From NCBI RefSeq assembly GCF_030386795.1, contig NZ_JANUQM010000002.1:248001-312000 (forward strand): DNA of 64,000 nt. The letters are read 5' to 3'. Below, one piece after another: positions 1-6,896 of this stretch; positions within the stretch are counted from its first letter, which is position 1, and every line of letters begins with the position of its first letter. The notes beneath the pieces were generated by a model. It was given only the letters and a program-made list of their open reading frames with translations, ran no database searches and was not told the origin of the DNA. Source of the stretch: Streptomyces sp. S.PNR 29 (GTDB lineage: Bacteria > Actinomycetota > Actinomycetes > Streptomycetales > Streptomycetaceae). A program made the translations under genes and the position numbers.

Positions 1-2
1 GC

Positions 3-518
3 GCGAGGAGAACCGCGGCGGAGGCGGCCCGCGAACAGGCCGCGAAGGACGCGATCGCCAAGCAGAAGGCGGCCCAGCAGAAGGCGGCCCGGCAGAAGGC
101 CCAGCAGAAGGCCCGGGAGAAGGCCCGGCAGGACGCCGAGGAGCGCGAGCAGGCCCAGCAGAAGGCCGGTGGTTCGTCGAGTTCCCCGGCGGCGGGCGCC
201 GTCAGCCTCGCGCCGCAGTCCTCGTACACCGCTGCCCAGGTCCAGGCCATCGCGCGGCAGATCGTGCCCGGCGATCAGTTCCAGTGCTTCAGCAACATCG
301 TGGACCACGAGTCCGGCTGGAACTACAAGGCGGTCAATCCCTCTTCCGGGGCCTACGGTCTCGTGCAGGCCTATCCCGGTTCCAAGATGGCGTCTGCCGG
401 AGCCGACTGGCGGACCAATCCGGCCACGCAGATCAAGTGGGGCCTGAACTACATGAACGACCGCTATGGCAGCCCCTGCGACGCCTGGGCGTTCTGGCAG
501 GCCAACGGCTCCTACTGA
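3..518 (+). CDS. Transglycosylase-SLT-like secreted protein, C-terminal part (5' end outside window)
   Basis: The reading frame is open from the window edge. About 55 residues of Ala/Gln/Lys/Arg-rich, probably coiled-coil sequence (repeated QKA/RQKA units) lead through a short Gly/Ser linker into a compact C-terminal domain. That domain contains 'NIVDHESGWNYKAVNPSSGAY', which here spans a catalytic-type Glu followed by the Gly-Ala-Tyr-Gly-Leu element of lysozyme-like transglycosylases, and it ends in 'AFWQANGSY'. Actinobacterial proteins of this layout are secreted or envelope-associated muralytic enzymes. The signal peptide, if any, is outside the window. The stop overlaps the convergent MBL gene by 7 bases. 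The fold assignment is good. The enzymatic activity is inferred from family. Confidence 0.8.
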   Translation, partial: ARRTAAEAAREQAAKDAIAKQKAAQQKAARQKAQQKAREKARQDAEEREQAQQKAGGSSSSPAAGAVSLAPQSSYTAAQVQAIARQIVPGDQFQCFSNIVDHESGWNYKAVNPSSGAYGLVQAYPGSKMASAGADWRTNPATQIKWGLNYMNDRYGSPCDAWAFWQANGSY

Positions 519-1540
519 GCCGCCACGTACCTCACCGGATCGCTGCCCGCCACCGCCTCCGCCCGGCCCAGCTTCACCAACCGCCGCAGATGCGCCTCGG
601 CTTCGGAGACCGCGATGTTCCGTGAGCCGTACGGGATCCGGTCCCAGGGTCGGTTCCACTCCATGCGTTCGGCGAGCTGCCAGGGGGTGAGGGGCTCGGA
701 AAGGAGGGTCAGCAGGCCGCAGAGGCGTTCCTCGTGGTGGGTGAGCAACTGCCGTACGCGGGCCGCCGCGTCGGGGAACGCGTGCTGGTGGGCGGGCAGG
801 ACCTCGGCGGGGGCGAGGCGGGCGATGCGTTCCAGGGAGTCGAGGTAGTCGCCCAGAGGGTCGGTGACCGTGGTGTCGTCCGGGTCCTCGTACAGGCCGA
901 TGTGGGGGGTGATCCCGGGGAGCAGGTGGTCACCGGAGAACAGCCGGCCGTGGCCCGGGAGCCGGGCGGGGTGCTCCTCCTCCAGGTGGAGGCAGACGTG
1001 GCCCGGTGTGTGGCCCGGGGTCCAGATCGCGCGGAGGCGGCGGCCGGGCAGGGCGAGGAGTTCGCCGGGAACGATCTCGCGGTCGGGGAGGGCGGGGGCG
1101 AGGCCGGGCAGGGTGCCGGGGCGGGCCGTACGCAGGGGAGCGAGGTGCTCTTCGGGGGCGCCGGCCGCCGCCAGCTTGGCGGTCATGTAGGTCAGCCAGC
1201 GCTCCGGGCGGGCCTCGCGGGTGCGCCGTACGACCGCGGTGTCCGCCGCGTGCATCGCTATCCAGGCGCCTGACGCCTCGCGCACCCTGCCGGACAGGCC
1301 GTGGTGGTCGGGGTGATGGTGGGTGACGACCACGCCGTGGATCTCGCCGGGCGAGGTGCCGCAGGCCGTCAGGCCCTCGGCCAGGGTGTCCCAGGAGTCC
1401 GGGTCGTCCCAGCCGGTGTCGATCAGCACGGGGCCGCGGTCGGTGTCGACGACGTACACGAGCGTGTGGCCGAGGGGGTTGTCCGGGATGGGAACCCGGA
1501 GGGACCGGACGCCTCCGCCGTGGTCGGTCACCTGTGTCAT
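512..1540 (-). CDS. MBL-fold metallo-hydrolase (342 aa)
   Basis: Zinc-dependent hydrolase of the metallo-beta-lactamase superfamily. The metal-binding signature THHHPDHH is at about residues 73-80. Further ligand motifs are GHTPGH and SGDHLLPG, followed by a winged-helix-like C-terminal region of about 80 residues, as in the LACTB2/glyoxalase-II-like branch. I chose the ATG at 1540 because GGGGAG lies just upstream; an upstream in-frame start at 1606 would add 22 poorly protein-like residues. The substrate is unknown; thioester hydrolysis is a reasonable guess. A near match to the KstR operator lies 35 bp upstream, between plausible -35 and -10 elements, which would tie it to the kstR gene at 6.0-6.8 kb. 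The 3' end overlaps the convergent transglycosylase gene. Confidence 0.85.
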   Translation of the reverse strand: MTQVTDHGGGVRSLRVPIPDNPLGHTLVYVVDTDRGPVLIDTGWDDPDSWDTLAEGLTACGTSPGEIHGVVVTHHHPDHHGLSGRVREASGAWIAMHAADTAVVRRTREARPERWLTYMTAKLAAAGAPEEHLAPLRTARPGTLPGLAPALPDREIVPGELLALPGRRLRAIWTPGHTPGHVCLHLEEEHPARLPGHGRLFSGDHLLPGITPHIGLYEDPDDTTVTDPLGDYLDSLERIARLAPAEVLPAHQHAFPDAAARVRQLLTHHEERLCGLLTLLSEPLTPWQLAERMEWNRPWDRIPYGSRNIAVSEAEAHLRRLVKLGRAEAVAGSDPVRYVAAQ

Positions 1541-1574
1541 GGGCTCCCCTGTCGCCGCGTTCCGGTCACTATAA

Positions 1575-1590
1575 CTAGAACGGGTTCCCA
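1575..1590. promoter_or_regulatory. Candidate KstR-type operator upstream of the MBL gene
   Basis: CTAGAACGGGTTCCCA: the left half site (CTAGAAC) is perfect and the core AACnnGTT is present. Only the last conserved A of TNNAACNNGTTNNA is replaced by C. It lies just upstream of a TATAGT-like -10 on the minus strand (1568-1573), where a repressor would block the MBL promoter. It is one of three or four such sites in the window. Confidence 0.5.
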
Positions 1591-1623
1591 TGGGAGCCCA
1601 TGTCACCTGCCCGCCGCGGGGCT

Positions 1624-2739
1624 TCAGGCGCTCGCGTCGACCTCGTTGATCACCGCCACCGCGTTGGCGTCGTGCAGGGAGGAGAACAGGTCGTCGCTGA
1701 TGCGCTCACCCGTCGTCGCGTCCGACTCGTAGTGGCTGTTGGCGCCGACGATCTGGGGATTGCCGCCCAGCGCACCGATGAACATGGGGCCGCCACTGGC
1801 GCCCTTGCCCATGTCGCAGTCCATCTTCAGCCGGTCGTCCAGCGGCCAGAACGGCTGGGCGTCCTCGGTGTTGCCGTAGCAGTACATCATCTGCTCGCCG
1901 TCCATGTCGGTGCGCTGGTAGCCCTCGCCCGGGTAGCCGACGGTGAACGCGTCCTGGTGGTCGGTGACCGAACCGAACTGGTACCCCAGCGCACCGACGT
2001 TGTCCTGGAGCCTGCCGTACGTGGTGTTCGGCTGCAGGACGACGGCGGCCAGGTCGGCGCTCTGGTGGTCGCCGTCCTCGATCCACTGGGTCGGGGCGTA
2101 CTTGCGGTCCGCGACCCACACGCCCCACGGCTCCTGGCCGTCCTTGTAGCCCGGGACGAAGATGATGTCGGTGGACCAGCCGGCCTCCCCGCTGCCGTCG
2201 CCGAGGTGCACGCAGTGGCCCGCGGTCCAGATGGTGTTCGCGGTGTCCGAGACGATCACGGACGCTGAGCAGGTGTGGTCCTGGCCGTCGGGCGCCTTGT
2301 AGAAGAGCTTGCCCACCACGACGTTGGGGATGGAGGTCGAGGCCGGAACGTCCTGGGCGACGGCGATGTCCTCGGCCGCCGCGGCCTGGAGGGAGGCTTC
2401 GGAGGTCGTGGACGACAGGGTCGTGCGGCCGGCCGGAGCGGCCGTGGGGCGGACCGCCGGGGCGGACGCCGTCAGGTGCGGGGTCCCGGCCGCGGAGGAC
2501 CGCCGGTCCGGCCCGTCCTGCGGCGCGCGGACCGCGCGGACCGGCGCCGGGTTGGCGGCCGCTCTCTCCATCCGCTCCGCCGTCCAGTAGGCCAGGACCT
2601 CCTTGGGGGACCCGGCCTCGACGTCGACGGCGACACCGGGCCGGGCCGGCTGCGGCTGCGCCGCCGAGGCCGGGACGGCCGGTATCGCGAGCAGGGCGGT
2701 GGTGCAGGCCGCGGTGGCGGCCAGGTGCTTGAGCTTCAT
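1624..2739 (-). CDS. Secreted trypsin-like serine peptidase (371 aa)
   Basis: An N-terminal signal peptide (MKLKHLAATAACTTALLAIP..., cleavage near ASA-A at about residue 27) precedes a pro-like region of about 130 residues and a chymotrypsin-fold domain. The catalytic triad is visible: His in WTAGHC, Asp in DLAAVV and Ser in GASGGP. Streptomyces genomes carry several such extracellular proteases, made as zymogens. The start at 2739 has GGGAGAGG just upstream. The leader region contains a G-rich tandem repeat that may affect expression. The physiological substrate cannot be deduced. Confidence 0.9.
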   Translation of the reverse strand: MKLKHLAATAACTTALLAIPAVPASAAQPQPARPGVAVDVEAGSPKEVLAYWTAERMERAAANPAPVRAVRAPQDGPDRRSSAAGTPHLTASAPAVRPTAAPAGRTTLSSTTSEASLQAAAAEDIAVAQDVPASTSIPNVVVGKLFYKAPDGQDHTCSASVIVSDTANTIWTAGHCVHLGDGSGEAGWSTDIIFVPGYKDGQEPWGVWVADRKYAPTQWIEDGDHQSADLAAVVLQPNTTYGRLQDNVGALGYQFGSVTDHQDAFTVGYPGEGYQRTDMDGEQMMYCYGNTEDAQPFWPLDDRLKMDCDMGKGASGGPMFIGALGGNPQIVGANSHYESDATTGERISDDLFSSLHDANAVAVINEVDASA

Positions 2740-2772
2740 GTGCCTCTCCCTGAGTGACGGGTGTCGGTGCGT

Positions 2773-2815
2773 GGGGGTGGTTGGGGGTGCGTGGGTGTGC
2801 GTGGGTGTGCGCGGT
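2773..2815 (+). repeat. G-rich tandem repeat upstream of the protease gene (possible G-quadruplex)
   Basis: Four runs of three to five G (2773-2777, 2783-2787, 2793-2795, 2803-2805) are separated by short GT-rich loops, with a 10-bp unit of the type TGCGTGGGTG repeated. It lies in the promoter/leader region of the minus-strand protease gene, so the C-rich strand is the coding strand. The pattern fits a quadruplex-forming or slippage-prone sequence. Confidence 0.6.
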
Positions 2816-2844
2816 CTGTGTCAGGCGCATGACATGACGACTGA

Positions 2845-2870
2845 CACGAGTCACGGTCGGCCGACTCGTG
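2845..2870 (-). terminator. Stem-loop downstream of the small secreted-protein gene
   Basis: CACGAGTC and GACTCGTG form a perfect 8-bp stem with a 10-nt loop, 48 bases past the stop of the minus-strand gene at 2918. There is no U tract, which is usual for actinobacterial hairpin terminators. It could also serve as an operator for the protease promoter. Confidence 0.45.
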
Positions 2871-2917
2871 CAGGGGAGGTGTGCGAGCGGTGGGGGGTCG
2901 GCCGCCGGGCGGGCCTG

Positions 2918-3271
2918 CTACCAGCAGTCCGGATCGAAGACGCTCTTGATGCCGTCGCAGGCGGGGACGACCGGCATCTCGGCCGGTTCGGCGTACCTGA
3001 TACGGGCCTGCTCCAGCCGGTCCCTGATGTCCTCGGTGGCGAGGTCCGAGGTGTCCGGCGGGCGCTGTCCGTGCTCGGTGAGGAGTGCGCGCAGGTCGCT
3101 GATCATCTCGTCGCGGGTGGCGGGTGTCTCCGTCTGGACGGCCACTCCGGGGCGGTCCGCGTCCGCCTGTGCGGAGATCGCCCAGCCGGCACCGCAGGCG
3201 GCCAGCGACACGGCCGCCACGACGAACGGCCAACGGCGCCCGGCCCTGTCCGCCTTGCTTCCCCTTGGCAT
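2918..3271 (-). CDS. Hypothetical membrane-anchored or secreted protein (117 aa)
   Basis: The short basic N-terminus (MPRGSKADRAGRRW) is followed by a hydrophobic segment (about residues 15-35) that could be a signal anchor. About 80 charged residues follow, with two Cys near the end (VPACDG and the final DPDCW) that could form a disulfide outside the cell. The start has a strong GGAGGT-type ribosome binding site. I recognise no family. It sits between the protease gene and the divergent aldehyde dehydrogenase. Confidence 0.7.
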   Translation of the reverse strand: MPRGSKADRAGRRWPFVVAAVSLAACGAGWAISAQADADRPGVAVQTETPATRDEMISDLRALLTEHGQRPPDTSDLATEDIRDRLEQARIRYAEPAEMPVVPACDGIKSVFDPDCW

Positions 3272-3362
3272 CCCCTTTACCTCCCCCTTGGCTTGATCAT
3301 GCTAGGGCGCCGGAGGTCGGGAACGTGTGGCGAACCGGTGTGAGGTCCGTGGACTCTTCCCA

Positions 3363-3378
3363 GTGGAACTGGTATCAG
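3363..3378. promoter_or_regulatory. Weak KstR-like half-palindrome upstream of the aldehyde dehydrogenase
   Basis: TGGAACTGGTATCA (3364-3377) matches TNNAACNNGTTNNA at all conserved positions but one (GTA for GTT). It lies about 50 bp upstream of the chosen start. Taken alone it would not be convincing; it is listed because closely matching sites occur upstream of kstR and of the MaoC operon. Confidence 0.3.
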
Positions 3379-3428
3379 TTTCGTATCTGATGAAGTGTCA
3401 GAAACCAGCTCGTGGGAGGCGGTCGGCC

Positions 3429-4886
3429 ATGACCGAGCTCGTGGAACACGGACAGCTGTTCGTCGGCGGGGAGTTGACCGACCCTCTGGGCGAGGAGGTC
3501 ATCGAGGTCGTCTCGCCGCACACCGAGGAGGTCATCGGACGGGTGCCGCACGCCTCCACGGCGGACGTGGACCGGGCGGTCGCCGTGGCGCGCGGGGCGT
3601 TCGACGAGGGCCCCTGGCCGCACCTGAGCCTGGAGGAGCGGATCGCGGTCGTCACCCGGATCAAGGACGGGATCGCGGCCCGGCACGAGGAGATCGCGCG
3701 CGTCATCTCGTCCGAGAACGGGTCGCCGTACTCCTGGAGCGTCCTCGCGCAGGCCCTCGGCGCGATGATGGTGTGGGACGCGGCGGTCACGGTCGCGCGC
3801 GGCTTCACCTACGAGGAGACCCGTGACGGGGTCCTGGGCAGGATCCTCGTCCGGCGCGAGCCGGTCGGCGTCGTCGCGGCCGTGGTCCCCTGGAACGTCC
3901 CCCAGTTCGTGGCCGCCGCCAAGCTCGCGCCGGCGCTGCTCGCCGGCTGCGCGGTGGTGCTGAAGCCGTCACCGGAGTCGCCGCTGGACGCGTACATCCT
4001 CGGCGAGATCGCGCGGGAGGCCGGGCTGCCGGAGGGCGTCCTGTCCATCCTCCCGGCGGACCGCGAGGTCAGCGAGTACCTCGTCGGGCACCCGGGCGTC
4101 GACAAGGTCTCCTTCACCGGCTCGGTGGCCGCCGGGAAGCGCGTGATGGAGGTGGCCGCGCGGAATCTGACACGCGTGACGCTGGAGCTGGGCGGCAAGT
4201 CGGCGGCCGTCGTGCTGCCGGACGCGGACCTGGAGACGGCCGTCGCGGGCATCGTCCCGGCGGCCTGGATGAACAACGGTCAGGCCTGCGTGGCGCAGAC
4301 CCGCATCCTGCTGCCGCGCTCGCGCTACGACGAGTTCGCCGAGGCCTTCGCGGCGGCGGCGAGCGCGCTGGTGGTCGGCGACCCGCTGGACCCGGCGACC
4401 CAGGTGGGCCCCCTGGTGGCCCGGCGGCAGCAGCGCAGGAACCTCGACTACATCCGCATCGGCCAGGAGGAGGGCGCCAAGGTCCTCACGGGGGGCGGAC
4501 GTCCGGCCGGGTTCGATCGCGGCTGGTACGTGGAACCGACGCTGTTCGGCGACGTCGACAACTCCATGCGGATCGCCCGGGAGGAGATCTTCGGCCCGGT
4601 GATCTGCCTCCTGCCCTACGGCGACGAGTCCGAGGCCGTGAAGATCGCCAACGACTCCGACTACGGGCTGAGCGGGAGCGTGTGGACGGCCGACGTCGCC
4701 CATGGCATCGAGGTCGCCCGCCAGGTCCGTACCGGCACGTACTCCGTCAACACCTTCAGCCTCGACATGCTCGGCCCGTTCGGCGGCTACAAGAACTCCG
4801 GCCTGGGGCGGGAGTTCGGCCCCGAGGGGTACGGGGAGTACCTGGAGCACAAGATGATCCATCTGCCGGCGGGCTGGGAGGGGTGA
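3429..4886 (+). CDS. NAD(P)-dependent aldehyde dehydrogenase (485 aa)
   Basis: Class 1/2-type aldehyde dehydrogenase that oxidises an aldehyde to the acid. It is full length for the family. The general-base motif LELGGKSA contains the conserved Glu, the nucleophile Cys is in NNGQACVAQT, and EEIFGPV is the late cofactor-domain signature. The ATG at 3429 is preceded by GGGAGG; an upstream in-frame start at 3327 would add 34 atypical residues. Six bases separate its stop from the ferredoxin gene, so the two are an operon. The substrate is unknown. The ferredoxin partner and nearby KstR-like site suggest terpenoid, steroid or other P450-linked oxidation, but no P450 gene is adjacent. Confidence 0.9.
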   Translation: MTELVEHGQLFVGGELTDPLGEEVIEVVSPHTEEVIGRVPHASTADVDRAVAVARGAFDEGPWPHLSLEERIAVVTRIKDGIAARHEEIARVISSENGSPYSWSVLAQALGAMMVWDAAVTVARGFTYEETRDGVLGRILVRREPVGVVAAVVPWNVPQFVAAAKLAPALLAGCAVVLKPSPESPLDAYILGEIAREAGLPEGVLSILPADREVSEYLVGHPGVDKVSFTGSVAAGKRVMEVAARNLTRVTLELGGKSAAVVLPDADLETAVAGIVPAAWMNNGQACVAQTRILLPRSRYDEFAEAFAAAASALVVGDPLDPATQVGPLVARRQQRRNLDYIRIGQEEGAKVLTGGGRPAGFDRGWYVEPTLFGDVDNSMRIAREEIFGPVICLLPYGDESEAVKIANDSDYGLSGSVWTADVAHGIEVARQVRTGTYSVNTFSLDMLGPFGGYKNSGLGREFGPEGYGEYLEHKMIHLPAGWEG

Positions 4887-4892
4887 GAGACC

Positions 4893-5126
4893 ATGGGCGA
4901 CCGCTGGCACGTCGAGGTCGACCGCTCCCTCTGCATCGGCTCCGCCCAGTGCCTCCACCACGCCCCCGACGGCTTCCGCCTCGACACCGGCCGCCAGTCC
5001 CACCCCGTCGACGCGGAGGCCGACGCCAACGAGCGGGTTCTGGCGGCGGCGGAGAACTGCCCCGTGGAGGCCATCCAGATCACGCTGCTGGGGAGCGGGG
5101 AGCCGGTGTTTCCGCCGGAGGAGTAG
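4893..5126 (+). CDS. [3Fe-4S]-type ferredoxin (77 aa)
   Basis: Small ferredoxin with three cluster-ligand cysteines: C14 and C20 in CIGSAQC and the Cys of the late NCPVEAI motif. The missing fourth ligand (Ala in place of Cys between them) is the usual mark of the 3Fe-4S ferredoxins that feed electrons to Streptomyces and mycobacterial cytochromes P450. It starts 6 bases after the aldehyde dehydrogenase. Its redox partner is not in the window; it must act with a P450 or oxygenase encoded elsewhere, or with the dehydrogenase itself. Confidence 0.9.
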   Translation: MGDRWHVEVDRSLCIGSAQCLHHAPDGFRLDTGRQSHPVDAEADANERVLAAAENCPVEAIQITLLGSGEPVFPPEE

Positions 5127-5170
5127 GCGGGGCGGCGCTTGCCGGACCAGGAGGTGGTGGCATCGATCGG

Positions 5171-5331
5171 TCAGCCCGCTGCGGGGCCGTGCGAGACCTG
5201 CGCTCGCGTGAATCCGTGGCCCCGCTCCGCTTTCACCGCGTGCGACGTGTAGCTCTCGTACCACTCGGCTCGCCCACGCTTTTGTGCCGCGCGGTGCTCG
5301 GCGTAGCCGCGCCCGGCACTCCAGGACCGGG
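5171..5331 (-). pseudogene. Possible remnant of an unrecognised coding sequence
   Basis: Between the ferredoxin and the GYD gene, one minus-strand frame reads as a protein-like stretch of about 53 residues (including EHRAAQKRGRAEWYESYTS) and ends in a stop. Its codon third positions include several A and T, unlike the neighbours. It has no start of its own; upstream the frame merges into shadow sequence of the GYD gene. It may be the tail of a gene lost by deletion. I cannot name the family and the call is tentative. Confidence 0.25.
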
Positions 5332-5349
5332 AGGGGCGGGGCCGGGCGG

Positions 5350-5670
5350 TCAGGTGCCGGGTGCCCGGTAGTCCACCTTCTGCTGGACCGCCTCGTCGAT
5401 CTCCTCGGCCGACAGCAGGACGACCGTGCTCGTGCGGACGCCGCCGGCTGCGGAGACGACCAGGCCCAGGGCCGCCGCGGAGGTGTTGCCGGGCAGCTCC
5501 ACCGTGAGGTAGACGTCGTCGTCGCCGAAGGCCCAGTACATCGTCTCGATCCGGCCGCCGAGGCCCTCGATCGTGCGCTTGACGACCTCCCGCCGCGCGC
5601 TCCCGCCTTCCCTGAGCAGCCCCTTGAGGCCGTCCTGGGTCAGCTTGACCTTGAAGAGGTACTTCGCCAT
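5350..5670 (-). CDS. GYD domain-containing protein (106 aa)
   Basis: Small soluble protein with the ferredoxin-like GYD-domain pattern: MAKYLFKVKLTQDGLKGL at the start, a central 'ETMYWAFGDDDVYLTVELPG' strand pair, and a C-terminal helix (AEEIDEAVQQ). Members are widespread in actinobacteria, probably form dimeric alpha/beta barrels, and have no firmly assigned reaction. I prefer the ATG at 5670 (AAGGTGG upstream) over the start five codons earlier. It is transcribed away from the TPP riboswitch, so it is not that element's target. Confidence 0.85.
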   Translation of the reverse strand: MAKYLFKVKLTQDGLKGLLREGGSARREVVKRTIEGLGGRIETMYWAFGDDDVYLTVELPGNTSAAALGLVVSAAGGVRTSTVVLLSAEEIDEAVQQKVDYRAPGT

Positions 5671-5850
5671 CGGAGCCACCTTCACCTGTCACTTATGTCT
5701 CATCAGTCACTTCCACTCCATATGTTCCTTCTGTCGCGGGTGCGTGTCGCGGTGGCCGGGGGCTGTATGGGCTGTTCGGGAGATTTGGGTAAAAAATCCC
5801 GATTGGGGGGTTCCCTTTGCCGACGGAAGTCCTACTCTGGAAATCGGCCT

Positions 5851-6036
5851 ACGGGACGAGTGAGGGAGTCCGACCGGAGATGCCGACTCTGGCGTGAAGC
5901 TTCGGCTTCCGCTGGTGCCGACGTCGACGGTAGGGCTGAGAGGCCGGAAGGTCATGTGACCGAGAGGTCGTATGACTGGAAGGCGACCCCCAAAACCTGA
6001 TCCGGACAATACCGGCGAAGGGAACCCGTCTCGTAG
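5851..6036 (+). promoter_or_regulatory. TPP (THI-box) riboswitch aptamer without a thiamine gene downstream
   Basis: Conserved parts appear in the right order. GGCTGAGA is at 5934-5941, the P2' strand ACCCCC is just before AACCTGATC (about 5986-6002), and the P4/P5 arm CCGGACAATACCGG follows, then CGAAGGGAA. The closing stem pairs ACGAG (5856-5860) with CTCGT (6030-6034), and GGGAGT pairs with ACCCCC with one mismatch. P3 is long, and an extra hairpin (GGTCAT/ATGACT) sits between GGCTGAGA and P2', as seen in extended actinobacterial aptamers. TPP riboswitches turn off thiamine synthesis or transport genes. Here the element runs straight into the 3' end of the convergent kstR-like gene and no + strand gene follows for 860 bp. 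The upstream 5686-5850 stretch contains no gene. Confidence 0.85.
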
Positions 6037-6037
6037 G

Positions 6038-6781
6038 TCACTTTCGTGTGTCCGGGGCCGTCAGATCGATCAGCCGGCACACCGTCTCGATGTCGATCTT
6101 GACCTGGGCGATCGAGGCGCGGCCCGACAGCCAGGTGATCAGCGCCGAGTGCCAGGTGTGCTCGATGACGCGGACCGCGGAGAGCTGCTCCGGTGTCGGG
6201 CTCTCCAGGCCCATCGCGTCCAGGATGATCGCCGTGGTCTGACGCGAGACCTGGTCCACCTCGGGCGAGACGCTGCGGTCGGCGAACGTCAGGGCCCGGA
6301 CCATCGCGTCGGCCAGATGCGGCTCGCGTTGCAGCGCGCGGAAGGCCCGCATCAGGGTCTCCGCCACCCGCTCCGCCGCCGTCTCGCCCGCCGGCGGCTT
6401 CTTCCGCAGCGTCCCGTGCATGTGCTCCAGCTGGTCCTGCATGGTCGCGACCAGCAGATGGATCTTGGACGGGAAGTAGCGGTACAGCGTGCCGAGCGCC
6501 ACCTGCGAGGACTCCGCGACCTCCCGCATCTGCACCGCGTCGAAACCGCCCCGGCTGGCCAGTTGGGCGCTCGCGTGCAGGATCCGGCGGCGGCGCGCCT
6601 CCTGCCGCTCGGTGAGGGGTGAGGAGGCGGGGTGCGCGGTACTGACTTCCACCTTGGCCACCTTGTTCACCTTGGCTTCCGCAGGCATGGGTCCCGTTCC
6701 GTGACAGTCGGTGAGGGCTGGTGATCGGACAGCATGGCAGGGTGCCGTGCCGTGGTGCGAATCACCTGATCCACTGCTCAC
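6038..6781 (-). CDS. kstR: KstR-like TetR-family repressor (247 aa)
   Basis: TetR regulator whose sequence follows mycobacterial KstR along its length. The helix-turn-helix stretch GGFDAVQMREVAESSQVALG, then TLYRYFPSKIHLLV, corresponds closely to the KstR DNA-binding domain, and the ligand domain keeps 'LADAMVRALTFAD', 'SPEVDQV' and WLSGRAS. KstR represses sterol side-chain and ring catabolism genes and is released by a steroid-CoA ester. The GTG at 6781 has AGGGG upstream; an internal ATG at 6688 would give 216 aa, nearer the usual length. A perfect KstR-type palindrome lies 47 bp upstream of 6781, implying autoregulation. The stop codon abuts the 3' end of the convergent TPP aptamer. Confidence 0.8.
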   Translation of the reverse strand: MSSGSGDSHHGTAPCHAVRSPALTDCHGTGPMPAEAKVNKVAKVEVSTAHPASSPLTERQEARRRRILHASAQLASRGGFDAVQMREVAESSQVALGTLYRYFPSKIHLLVATMQDQLEHMHGTLRKKPPAGETAAERVAETLMRAFRALQREPHLADAMVRALTFADRSVSPEVDQVSRQTTAIILDAMGLESPTPEQLSAVRVIEHTWHSALITWLSGRASIAQVKIDIETVCRLIDLTAPDTRK

Positions 6782-6827
6782 AGCACCCCTACCTGCCGGT
6801 AGATTCGGAGCCTCTGGACGATCAAGT

Positions 6828-6843
6828 CTGAAACTTGTTCTAG
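6828..6843. promoter_or_regulatory. KstR-type operator between kstR and the glycosyltransferase operon
   Basis: CTGAAACTTGTTCTAG fits TNNAACNNGTTNNA exactly and is a near-perfect 16-bp palindrome. It overlaps TAGATT (6841-6846), the best -10 candidate for the + strand operon, and lies just upstream of a TTGATC/TCTACC-like minus-strand promoter for kstR. Binding here would repress both divergent units. Confidence 0.7.
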
Positions 6844-6896
6844 ATTAGCGTCCCGTCGTAGTCTCGCGGGACAGTGCAGGGAGAAGGGGGCCCAGA

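Noticed and set aside
5972..6622. 216-residue + strand frame as the target gene of the TPP riboswitch
   Set aside because: It is the antisense of the kstR-like gene, with shadow-type composition and no ribosome binding site.
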